Positions 26,881-38,659 of a stretch of 64,000 nt of DNA are shown here, one piece after another (position 1 is the stretch's first letter; each line of letters starts with the position of its first letter). The DNA comes from Rhyacichthys aspro (lineage: Eukaryota; Chordata; Actinopteri; Gobiiformes; Rhyacichthyidae). The notes beneath the pieces were generated by a model, which saw nothing but the letters and a program-made list of their open reading frames with translations, made no database searches and was not told the DNA's origin. A program made the translations under genes and the position numbers. Where the stretch lies: assembly GCA_036850595.1 (NCBI GenBank), contig CM072163.1, forward strand, positions 15,524,639-15,588,638, written 5' to 3'.

Positions 26881-26889
26881 CCAGTCGTC

Positions 26890-29800
26890 ACATGATCAGC
26901 GATTGAAGGGGGCGTGTCTCTAACGACAGGAAATGCCAGTTGGATTGTAGGGTATAGCTGATTGACAGCAGATGTACTTAATGAGGAGTGGGCCGTAAAG
27001 GGACGTGGAAGTGGGAAAGGGGCTGGAGCAAAAGATGGATGACCGGCGGTTCACACAGCCACGGTTCTACAACAAGTAAGAACTGGGCCGAGAATTCAAA
27101 GTGAGGAATTTAGTGTCGCTAAAACGACTTTTTCCAAACTATCTTGTCTTGACTTTTTCTCTCCTCGCCCCGCAGCTGTGTGTAGTTACAGTGTGACCCC
27201 AATAAAGTCTCCTCCTCTGCCTGCTGCCCTAATAAAAGGGGTAAATAACCGCCCCTCCCTCTCTGTTTATTACCACCTGGGGCAGTAAAAGGCAGCTGTC
27301 TAGCCCCCTTCAAAAAACGGCCCGGCCTGCACTGGACCCCCGTAAAAAACACACACATGTACTCACACATTCACATACCAAACTCAAAACACACATTCTG
27401 GGAACTCTTCACACTGTACATGCAGCTCATAAAACAGCACTGAGGCTCTCCCAAAAGGTGGGAAAAAAAACTCTGGTGGGCAATCACACATGACCTGTCA
27501 AACCACCTTGAAAGCACAAAAAGAGAGCAGTTTAATGAGATTACAGCATATTTGGAGACATGGCAGTGTAAAAGTGGAAAGATACTGCACATAAATAAAA
27601 TCTCACGTCGGTGTGATTGACGTTTGAGTGAGAGCAGGTTGGTTTAGGCACCCCGCAGCCACAGCAGGCTCCTCTTTGATACACGACAGATGAGTAGTGT
27701 GTGTGCACGCCTGCATACTTCAGCGGGTGTCACAAAGGCACGATGTGAGATGATTTGTGGCCCGCTTGATGCAAATACTGCACTATCCATTGCATTTTGA
27801 GTGTTTTACAGCAACATCCAAGGCCTGCAGGAAGAAATGCACGACTGAACACAACGTTGCATAACAGTACCTACACGTACTGCACTGTCTCCGGGCAGGA
27901 TACTGATTTTACACCTCCATGCACCGGCGAGACTGCAAAAACCCACCGCGTATACGTAACTCCGACATGCACCGCGGTGAAAAGAGCACCAATCTCCTGT
28001 GGCAAGGGCAATTAGACCACCCAGGACACCGAGGAGGCCTCTTGTAAAACACTGGTCAAGAATAGTGACTCATGAGGTCGCACACAAGCTGCTACTGTCA
28101 TTAGCGTTTCAAGTGTTTACAGGAAAAAATAAGTCGTCAAAAACCACATGGTAAACAAATCTGTGACGCAAAAAACCCCAAAACAAAACAGAAAACAGGC
28201 CAGTTTGAAGCTAATGTGACATTCAAACCAAAAGCGGTCATTTGGGAAATCAAAGAAGAGAAAGGCTGACTCAGAGAACGTATGAAAGCAGTAGTGAGCT
28301 CATCCACTTAACGTCTGAGTCTAATTTTTATAGAAGATGATTCATTCTTGCGAGGAAGCAGTTTCAGATGTGCAGACCTTTACATAGCCCTGCAGGGAGA
28401 GTCCCCCGAGCTAAAAGCAGCTAATGCCTGGCCTGACAAGAGCATCCTCCTTCTCCCATCAGCGACAATAGCCTCACAGTCTCCTCTGCTCGTTTCAAAG
28501 AAGTCTTTGTCCACGTCAACGCTGAAGTGATAAATTTGATTACAGGCATCTGCTGACCTGAGGGGCCGAGAGATGGATGAGACGCTTCCAAAACAGAAAA
28601 TAAGAGTTAACCATTGTCAGTAGCAACAGACTAAATATTTGGTAGCTCTTTGTAATAACTGTGTGTCCTCATTCCACAGTATTTTTGGGGTTAATAAATT
28701 TTGCATCTATTGTTTTTCATGCAATAACTATTCTTTTGCATCAATGGCAAGACAATCTAACAGAAAAAAACTAAAATTTTGGATTGGGGATTGCTATAGC
28801 AGCTTATAGCACATTACGAGTCTTGTTAAGATCTGTGATTCAGCCTGATCAAATTTTAAGGCATTTGGTAATGTTTTACAGTGTAATAATCTGTTTAAAT
28901 GTTTCAAAGTACTCTGTGATGTGTATAGAATGTATTATTTGTGCTCTCAAGGATTCGAGATTCAGGATTTTGATTGCCAACAACTGTGCAGGGCTCTCAC
29001 AAGGTCAAGTTAAAAGTTTAAAAGCAAAAAAGAAACAACAGCTAGTTTAAAAAGTGGTTCTTAAAACACTATAAAGGAATGATAATTTAAAAAGACGCAA
29101 AATAATAAATCAAATTCTGTCTCTAAAGTGCTTGTGCATAATAATATCCCACGAAGGTGAGCAGAAAAGTAGAGGGTGAGTACTGTGAGATCATCAGGCA
29201 TTAAAGGGTGATCAACTGTCAATGCTCCATGACTCATGTCTTTTATTATAGGATTAACCCACTTCAAACACATCGGCACATGTTTTTGTGTCTTTGCATT
29301 TGAGAGACACTCGCTTCATTCATTTGCAAAAAAAAAAAAACATGTCTTCAACACATCCAGGTGCCCACAAACGCAGCCTCAGTGAACCCCGTGCATCATT
29401 CACACAGGTTCCTCGAGCCTGCATTCGATTACCGCCAACATAAGGTTCAGCTTATCACCCTCTTTCTCTACATCCCGCTCCTCTTTTGACCGGCTCCAGA
29501 CGTGGTCCAGACTGCAGGCATACCAGAGGCCCTCATGTCATAGCTGAACACAGAGTAACTATCGCCGAGGTGTGCCGTGGTGTCATTTGACAGGCTGCAG
29601 AGGACTTTGATTTAGGAAACGGGAGTTTAGGAAACACACCTTATAAAAATGACCGCAGAACGTACCTGGTGTTCACAGGGAAGCGTGTGTGACGACCAAA
29701 AGCTAAAAGGTACGTGAACTTTTAATAAACCCAGTGTTTTTGAAGAAAATAAATGCAAAACTGCACGCTTTTTTTCTTATTCCTGCTACGTTAGAGTATT

Positions 29801-32450
29801 ACATGCTGGTGCTATGTTTTTCTTGCCTTTTCAGCTTAACAAGTCAATTCTATGTCTGATATTGATTTAGGGGAAATATACCATGGACTTGCCAGCTAAC
29901 GTAGTACGCCCAGTGTACATTCCTCTCCTTTTCATTGCAAATATACATACATACACACGGGTGCTGTTGTATTGTCATTTGTTAAGTCATCTACTCCATT
30001 AGTGCAACCATTTCACTGATGTTGTGATAGAATTCTGATCCAAACTTTGATTTGAGGTCATGTCGGCAAAAGTGCTGTGTAGGTTCCTGATCAAGTTCAT
30101 CAGAATTTCCACGCAAATAATAATCAGCAATCACTATTCTGCAGGCTCCTGTGTGTTTGCTGAACTGTAAACTAAGAACTCATGTCGAGTGTGAGTGAAC
30201 CATTACACAATGATGCAGTCGAGACACAGAAAACATGCACAAAGATGTGAAAAGGACCATTACAGCAAGGACACTAATGGAGCTCAATGTCAAGTGACCA
30301 TTACGATGAAGTGAGAGAGGTCAGTAATGCAGTAATGACTATCCTCTCCCAAAGGACTCATACATCCATAATCTAAAGCTTTTACACAGTAGACATTGAC
30401 CACTAATAAATTTAGCCTTAAAAGCCATAGCACTCATAATGTCAAGGAAGATATTCATTAACATTAAAATGGTCTCAGGTGGAAAAACTGATTTAGAACA
30501 AGATCTGACGTCAGTGGACCATTATGAGTCAAAGCCCAACCAGAAGAGGAAAGTTACAGCTCACTCCAGCTTTATTATTTGAAACATAGCGGCACCAAGT
30601 GGTTTCAAAAGATAAAGCAGAGATGAAGCAGTAAGAATGCTTGAGCTCACTTTTCTTCTGAAATTTGAATTCATGATAAAATAAGCTGTGTTTGCTTATA
30701 TACAGAGAGTCTGATGAGTGGCTTTGTATAGCCAATAGCAGCCTATAACTGTATACCCAATGTCGCACCAGATTATTTGGGGTCATCCAGTACATTCACA
30801 GAGTTTTAACCCTAGACAGAATAGTTCACCTTTTATCCACATGACGGCAGTGTTCCTTTCAATGTTTTGTGTTTCAATATGTGTCAAGGCTTTTACACTA
30901 ATTCATTAAAAAATATATAACATAGACCTCATCTCCACTTTCAACAATACAATCATTTACAGTTATTTAGCCATCATCACAGTGTAGTTTTTGTGCCTTC
31001 ATCGTCATCCTACATCATCTTAAACCCAGTTTGGGAAAAATAAGCACTCTCTTTAACGGAGACAAGTAGCAATGATCTATTTTTCTAGGGAATACATTCT
31101 AGGGAGTGATTTTTTCAAAATAATTTCCTTCTAAATATAAAACAGAACAGAATTAGATAGTAGTAGATATTACACACAAGCTTTATGTTCTCCTTTAAGC
31201 AACACCTCAAATTGTCAGTGGCAATATATGTTCACAGGGAACACCATTGAAAGTTTGTATTGTTAATTCGTTTATAACTAACTATTATTTATACTTATTA
31301 TTTATACTACTATTTATTTTTGCAGATTTTTTAATTAAATTGATGAAGTGTTGTATCAGATTTACTATTTATTGCAGAATTAGTAAATATATTTGTAAAG
31401 TGAGTTTTAATTGAACAAAAATTTTGATTTAGGAAATGCTTTTATTAATTGCTCTATTAATTCACAAATTTATAGATGCAATTGCAAATTCATTTTAAGT
31501 TCAAGTGGGCCTTAAAATCCTTCATGGTTTGCAGCAGGGCCACACCCACAACATTTACATTATCAAAAATTGTAAAGAAAAAATTGATCTCACACATGTC
31601 TAGATGATACTCTCCAATTTTCATGTTAATGGGATGAAATATGTTTGAACAGCACCACTACGAAGATGAATAGGGACAAAGTCAAAGTCCCTTACCAGTA
31701 GGTGGTGCTACAATCCAGACTCAATACTGTCATATGAAAGTGAGCAGAATCTAACTCTCCTCAAAACTGAAAAAATTCTTGGAAATTAGGCAATGTATAT
31801 TTGAGTTAGTGGCTTCAAAAAAAGTGAAATGAGAATACTACTGAGCCATAACAACTACAAAAGAGCCTGATGTTTGGGCAAATTTTGGGGTCCTTGACAC
31901 ATCCTTTATGTTTGGGTCCGAATAATCTTTTCATTTCCAATAGGGCTCTCAAACAAGAGACAGTGGCTACTTGTCCATTTGTGCTTCTGTCTAATTACAA
32001 CAAATACAGGCAGAATGCATTCACATTTTATTTCACATTAACATTAACATTTTCAGGTCAGACAGACGCTTCTCTTAATGCATGTCCAAAATGTAATTAC
32101 ATTTTTTTGTCAACATACAAGACAAGAGTGGACTATTTGTACATTTACCAGTAAAACATTTGAGCTGATTCGTTTTACTTACAGTGCCAACCGTTCCAAA
32201 GATGTGTGTACACTTAAAGTAAATAGGTCTTTAGAATAATTCAATTGTTACATAAAGAATAAATCTGTCCATCAACGCAATGCAGATCTACAAATTAATT
32301 TGCCATAGAGAACAACACAATGTTCTATGGTGAAATTATTGTGGATAAAGCAATTTGAATGTATATTCAGTCAACATAATTTTGGTCCCACCACCACAAC
32401 TCAATATTGTAGCTCCATTATGAAAGTTGATCAAATTTACACCTGACCAT
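26890..32450. other. Intergenic region between crabp2a and the meprin array
   Basis: About 5.5 kb without recognised genes apart from the weak candidate exon at 27035. The part from roughly 31,500 to 31,900 resembles an old dispersed repeat of the kind common in fish genomes, but no termini were found. Confidence 0.5.
27035..27075 (+). other. Candidate small first coding exon of unknown gene
   Basis: An ATG opens MDDRRFTQPRFYN and runs into a consensus donor (AACAA|GTAAGA). The sequence before it is GC-rich compared with its surroundings. No downstream exon was recognised before the meprin array, and no protein family is recognised. It may be chance. Confidence 0.2.
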
Positions 32451-32451
32451 T

Positions 32452-32457
32452 TTTATT
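32452..32457 (-). terminator. Possible polyadenylation signal of meprin M1
   Basis: AATAAA on the minus strand, 93 bp downstream of the M1 stop codon. A matching hexamer sits at a similar distance after M3. Confidence 0.45.
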
Positions 32458-32549
32458 ATAGGTCTCAATCAAAGTAACATATTAAGGGAAAATGGTGAAG
32501 GTGCCTAAAGGCATTGTTGTACATTCATTTCATTCACAGAAGGTGTAGC

Positions 32550-35500
32550 TCACGACAATAAAAGCAGCAGAGCTGGCAGGAAGGTGAGTAAGGCAGACGA
32601 CACCATGGCTGGAGCCAATCCAAAAATACTGTAACAGAAAGAAAAACAAATCTCAGTAATACATGGAGATGATGTTTAAAACAAAATGTTGTACATAATT
32701 GTTTGTATTAAGTTACTACACATCGCTGAATATACATTTTGCTATTTTGTCAACATCAGATTTTATGCTAAGAAAGAGTCTGCTACCCAAACCCAAATAA
32801 AATGTGAAGCAGAATACCTTTTATCATCAGTTGTCTGAGGGGGTTCAAATGTTGTCTCCACAGGTGCATCTGTTGTTGTTTCATGCGGCTCAAATGTTGT
32901 CTTTACAGGTGAATCAGTTGTTGTTGCAGATGTTTGTGTTGTAGTTTCAAATGTTGTTTCATGAGTTGCGAATGTTGTCACTACAGTTTCAGCTGTTGTT
33001 GTTTTAGATGTTTGTGGTGTTGTTACAACTGTTGTCACTACCGGTGCAGCTGTTTCAAATGTTGTAGGTGCCGCTGTTGTTGTGTTAGTTTCAAACGTTG
33101 TCGGTGCCGCTGTTGTTGTGTTAGCTTCAAATGTTGTAGGTGCCGCTGTTGTTGCGTTATTTTCAAATGTTGTAGGTGCCGCTGTTGTTGCGTTAGTTTC
33201 AAACGTTGTCGGTGCCGCTGTTGTTGCGTTAGCTTCAAATGTTGTAGGTGCCGCTGTTGTTGCATTAGTTTCAAACGTTGTCAGTGCCACTGTTGTTGCG
33301 TTAGTTTCAAACGTTGTCGGTGCCGCTGTTGTTGCATTAGTTTCAAATGTTGTTGGTGACACTGTTGTTGCGTTAGTTTCAAAAGTTGTTTGTGCCATTG
33401 TTGTTGCGTTAGTTTCAAATGTTGTTGGTGACACTGTTGTTGCATTAATTTCAATTGTTATTGGGGCCTCTGTTGTTGTGTTAGTTTCAAACGTTGTTGG
33501 TGCCGTTGTTGTTGCATTAGTTTCAAAGGTTGTCGGTGCCGCTGTTGTTGCATTAGTTTCAAAGGTTGTCGTTGCCGCTGTTGTTGCATTAGTTTCAAAG
33601 GTTGTCGTTGCCACTGTTGTTGCATTAGTGTCAAACGTTGTCGGTGCCGCTGTTGTTGCGTTAATTTCAAAAGTTGTTTGTGCCACTGTTGTTGCGTTAG
33701 TTTCAAATGTTGTCGGGGCCTCTGTTGTTGCGTTAGTTTCAAATGTTGTTGGTGACACTGTTGTTGTGTTAGTTTCAAATGTTGTTGGTGACACTGTTGT
33801 TGCGTTAATTTCAAACGTTGTTGGTGCCATTGTTGTTGCATTAGTTTCAAAGGTTGTCGGTGCCGCTGTTGTTGCATTAGTTTCAAAGGTTGTCGGTACC
33901 TCTGTTGTTGTGTTAGTTTCAAGTGTTGTTCCAGGGGTATTTGATGTAGGTGTTGCGTGGGTGGTGGATATTCTGCCAAAGACATTCATTAATATAGGAT
34001 GATATAATCTAACAAATTATTTTTAAAATAGAAAGAAAGCAAGCTACCTTGAAGAACATGAACCGTGGTCCTCATCTCTTGGAGGATGAGTGATAACCAC
34101 TGGTTGTGCTTCAGGACATGGTAGAGTAGTTCCGTTAACAAGAGGAGTCAGATCTAACAGAAGAAAATTTATTGAAGGTTACAAGAAAATTGCCAATGCC
34201 GTATACTGCTAAAGATGTATAGTGAAAGGTTTTAGAAGCCTGCCTTGAAAGCTGAAGCCAAAAACAGCTGCATTTCCCTTAAAGATGTCTCTGTAGTTGA
34301 TTGAGTCCAGTGAGTATACAAAGCCAATTATACTACTATAATAGACGGTCTGATTGTTTTCATCCACAAAAAAATTTTCCAGTTTTCGAGGATCGTCCCA
34401 CCTACCTATTCACAGAAATTGAAATGGAAGAATATTTAACATGTTGTGCATTTTGTGCAGTGTGTGTTAATGTTCTTTAATACTCACCATCATTATAAGG
34501 GTATGTGTTACTGGTGAAAATGACTTGCTTGGACATTTGGAGCTGGATATCGGGGTTTTGATCTACAAACTGAAAAGTCACCTGTCTACGTGGGACAGGC
34601 CATTCCAACTCATTGTCATAGTTACCAGACAACATCTGCACAAATAATGCCACCGAACGAGAAGTGTAGACTACTGCCCCAAATCTGTAAACATATCCTT
34701 CTTTGGAATGCTGCGGTGGGGTATAGATAAGACTTCCAGTCTCTAAGACTTTGTCAAAATCATTAATCTGCAGCGTCACATGTGGACACTCAAGCTCTGA
34801 CAGGTTAATGTCGTCGATGGAGATGCCGCCTGTGGAACTTCCTGCTCCTTTGTGAACCTCAAACTCCACCTGGAAGGACTTGGTGGCATTCAGGGAAACA
34901 TGGTGGAACTGCCAGTGAGATGTTGTATGACCTGAAAAGAGTTTTTTACATTTGAGAATGATTAAAGGGATGGCAGTGTTTACAGCAGACAATGCTTAGG
35001 ACACGTATGTACGGATTATACCTGTTATCTGTCCAACCAGACGGCGCTGTCCGGTAAAATCCTGCTCATCTTGAAACTCTCGGATCCAGATGTTGAGTTG
35101 GTCAGACTCACTCCCGCTGTGGAAGTAGTAGAACTGCAGACACTGGACATGACACTTTCTACTGGGGGTCATCCTCTTGGTCTCCAGCCAGGCCGAGTCC
35201 CCCTCTTGTCCAGACGCAGTGCTTACATGCATAAAGTTACTTGGGCCTTCACCTGTAATTTATATATTTCACATTAAAACAAAAACAACAACAAAAATAA
35301 ATTCATATTTGAATTTTTCATCATTTCTTACTTTGCATGGTGGTGTTTAGACTGGTGTGGTCAGAGGAAGGACCTCCAGCAGCTTCGGTTACAATTTGCC
35401 AGCCACTGCCACTTGAACAGTAGCTCATTTCACACATCGTCCCATTAGAAAAACTGCAGTGCATCAAAAACGCAATAGTGGAGTCTGCAGTAACGACACA

Positions 35501-37156
35501 GAAAAAAGTATATTCGTGCAGTGCAGCTTTTTGTTGCAATTTCTCTCCACTATAGTTTCTCTGTGATATATACAGTATACTTACTGCATTTGTAGAGAAG
35601 ATTCAGCTCCTTAACGTCACTGGGACTCACTTCAAACCTTTGACCAATAATGTCCTGGTATGATGGGTCATTGGTAGTAATTGTCGACTCATTGCCTCGA
35701 GCGAAGGTATTTTTGCCATAGTGCATCACTGACCAATAGTCATAAGGAACTCCATGGGTGGTGCTGACATCTTTGTTTACTTTTAAGAAGTTCTGCTCGT
35801 AACCTAAAAGATATGCATTAAAACTAAAAGCTTACGGTAGAGAACTACATATAAATACATAGTAAAAAAAACTGTAATTAAATGCAACCTTCAAGGACGT
35901 TCTCCAAATGAATGGTAACATAATCATCCCGGTCGTATCTGGACTGTTCGTGGTAGAAGCCGAGAGCATGGAGGAACTCGTGTTCAACAATGGCAATATT
36001 GTCACAGTTTGTTCCAATAGAGAGGACCTGTCCGTTTTTTGTTGCTCGACCAATGTATGAGAAACAACTTAAAAAGAAATTAAATATGGTTATTACATAA
36101 CGCTGTATTTAGTCAATTATAGGTTATAACACGACACAATACATACCCGCCCAGTTTTTGGACACTGATGTAGTAATCCTCATTCTTCCTTGGTGTAAAA
36201 TCAATGCAAGTCTTCAGTCTGAACTGGTCAAATGCTTTCAGGATGACACCTTTAGCATTCAGATCTGCCCATGTCAGGTTGTGGGTTTAACAAAGAAGAT
36301 TGTTAAGATAAGGACAACTTATCAAGTCATATTTGATAAAACCTATGGATGATGACTCCTATCTGTTCTACAGTATAAAAAATAAAAATAAAATGGGCTT
36401 TTACATGCCTTAAAGACTTGTTAAAATAGAACTTCGATATATCAAACTCACCAAGATCATTTTCCAAAACATATGGGACAGGGGAACTCCAAAGTAAGGT
36501 CTCAGAAATAATGGAACTCCTTTGGATGCCTCCTAGCTATAAAAGGTATAAAACACTTCTGTTAATTTTTTTTTTTTTTATTTTGTCATTTTTTCAACAG
36601 CATAATTTTACACTGCAGTTCTAGTATATAAACATTTTGCTTTTCATTTTTTTCATTACACATTCTGAATGATTTCATGTATCTCAGAAACGGCTGCCAT
36701 GCCTTGAAAAAACTATGTTCAGTGATTTTGAGTTTAAAAATAAAACAACTTACCGTTAGGATGTCATCCTTTAAGAAACCTATGACAAAACATACAAGTA
36801 CAACAAATGAACTTGATACAGCGTTTGAAATCCATTAAAATGTTCATGCTATAGTCATTAAATGTTTATTTACCTTTGTTTATCTCTGAAATGTCCTTTT
36901 CTTTACCAAATTCTAAAAAAACAAACAAACAAACAAACAAAACAGAAACAAAGTTGTCTTGAAAAGTTACTTGTTGCACATTAAAACTTAGTTCAACTTA
37001 CCCCGTATTACTGGTAAATTCTGTAAAACAAATATAGCATTTTTGTCAGTATTGATGTTAGAACGCCATGTAATAATATCACAGAATTATATCACTTACC
37101 TGTGCACTTCCTACTGTAACAACCAAGGCCACCATGAGAATAATGTAGCCACTCAT
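32550..37156 (-). CDS. Meprin-type astacin metalloprotease M1 with giant repetitive stalk
   Basis: Zinc endopeptidase of the meprin family, expected at the cell surface. Fifteen coding exons, minus strand: 37156-37100, 37020-37002, 36912-36874, 36779-36754, 36536-36452, 36264-36147, 36067-35889, 35803-35585, 35484-35332, 35252-35022, 34931-34488, 34405-34244, 34153-34048, 33972-32818, 32628-32550. The product is 1,023 aa. Seen: signal peptide (1-19); short propeptide; astacin domain with zinc ligands His144, His148, His154, catalytic Glu145 (HEFLHALGFYHE) and Met-turn SVMHY (Met201, Tyr203); MAM (about 248-410); MATH (about 411-580); Cys-containing linker; Thr-rich stalk (about 613-995) with 24 sequon repeats; final hydrophobic segment with no cytoplasmic tail. 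The EGF domain of mammalian meprins is absent. Intron 12 uses a GC donor. Mammalian alpha/beta naming cannot be assigned from this alone. Confidence 0.9.
33060..33923 (-). repeat. Coding minisatellite: 24 units of 36 bp in the M1 stalk
   Basis: Exactly 24 consecutive 12-residue units of the form FETNATTAAPTT on the minus strand, uninterrupted and in register. Every unit keeps an N-(A/T)-T glycosylation sequon and is rich in Thr for O-glycosylation. Variation is concentrated at unit positions 3 and 8-10 (AA, VS, MA, EA, VA). Direct repeats with no unique spacers, inside an open exon, exclude a CRISPR array. Confidence 0.95.
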
Positions 37157-37159
37157 CTT

Positions 37160-38650
37160 TAAATTTCAAACAGTGATATTAATAATAAAAGCAAATGAAA
37201 CATCTCTTTCAGTCCATTTGTTAGTTCCTCAGGTGAGCGTGAACTTGCTCCTGTTCCAGTCAGACAGTCTAATGATTTCATTTAACTGGAACCCAGGTAG
37301 AAAAAACTGAACAGGTGACTTCGAGACAATCCATGCACTCATTAGAATGCAGAAATGGTATGTTGGTGTTCGCTCCGGTGTAAATGCATACCTCATGTCA
37401 AACGTTTGTCATGCACGTCCATTGTGTGGGTGTGAAGTTGCTGTGTGAGTTTATTTTTTCAGTTTATCAATGCAACAGCAACTTGATTTTTTGTTCAAAG
37501 TAAAAGCAGTTAAAGTTTTTATTTGTCTCATTACAGCTGCAGGAATATTTTCTATTTTCAATTCAAAATTTTTATTTAGTAATCTATATCTTCTATCATT
37601 TTACTATCAGGCCAAACAGTATTTCCTGTGCATGTGAGTAGGCGTGGAAATTTAGAATTTCTGGAATTTAACTGATGTCAGTATCTATAATAGAATAATG
37701 ACAAGGATATGATCTACAAAGCTATAGAAATAATATTGATGTTAATCTTAAAGCACTATTAATATTGTTATCAAATTTAGGTATAATGTAGTTGCTAACT
37801 TTGCTGTTTTTTGCCAGCTAATATAGTATATCTTTAAGTGACAGCAACACATGTATTTCCATCTTGCTAACATATTATTTATTATGATCATGATTGAGAT
37901 GGGGGGGCTGGGTATGCTTTAGAGTGGCGTGTGATGGGTTAATGTAGAGGTTGAGTGTGTAAAGGAAGTCACAAGTCAGTCAAGTCACATTCTGTACAGT
38001 ACAGTATGTACTCCCTATTGTACTGATGAATACCTCTGCAACACCTCCATTATCAGACTACTTCAAAATAAATAAATACAGGCTTATTAAAACATGTCAG
38101 ACTTGCTTTTTATATTTTCAAAAAGCAAGATAAACAGGAGTAAGTCTCATCTATTGTGATTATTTATGGTAGGAAACACTTACACAACAAAACTACTCTG
38201 TCACGCCCAACAGATAAAAAAAAACAAGCAAAAGAAATGGGCTGATGCCAGTTATCATGTTACACTGACAAAAAAAAACCAAAACAACATGGCTCCCATA
38301 AGGCCATAAGGAACCAAGCACAAGAGTGAGAAACTGTTAGTCCTGGTAAGTTGGGGAAAAAACTGTTACCATCTGTTCATTTTAAATACAATTTTGTAAC
38401 CTTAATCTGAATTCAAGCAGACAATAACATAGTGTAATAATAACGTAATGATACTTGATTATGTGATTTTATAATTCAACGACCCAAATTAGAATGCATC
38501 TGTCTATTGTCATTATACAAATAAAATCTGAATCTGCTCCAGTTTACTCAATGAGTTATGAAAGAATAAAAAGAAAAATGCTTGGGAGATAACTTGCAGT
38601 GGAAATGGAACCAGTCAAGAAGAGAAACATATTCCTGGTAAATTTGTGTG
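37160..38650. other. M1 upstream region; non-coding leader probable
   Basis: The M1 coding exon begins directly after an AG acceptor (AAAG|ATG on the minus strand), so a 5' UTR exon should lie upstream, near 37,200-37,300 by comparison with M2 and M3. No clear TATA box was found at the position where M2 has one. Nothing else was recognised to 38,650. Confidence 0.4.
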
Positions 38651-38659
38651 TTACATGTT

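Noticed and set aside
33060..33923. 36-bp repeats resembling a CRISPR array
   Set aside because: Repeats abut directly with no unique spacers, are in coding register in a vertebrate exon, and no cas genes exist here.
33082..34002. 306-codon plus-strand frame of VVGAAVVALVSN repeats
   Set aside because: It is the antisense shadow of the M1 stalk minisatellite. The minus-strand exon has matching splice sites and continues a recognisable protein.
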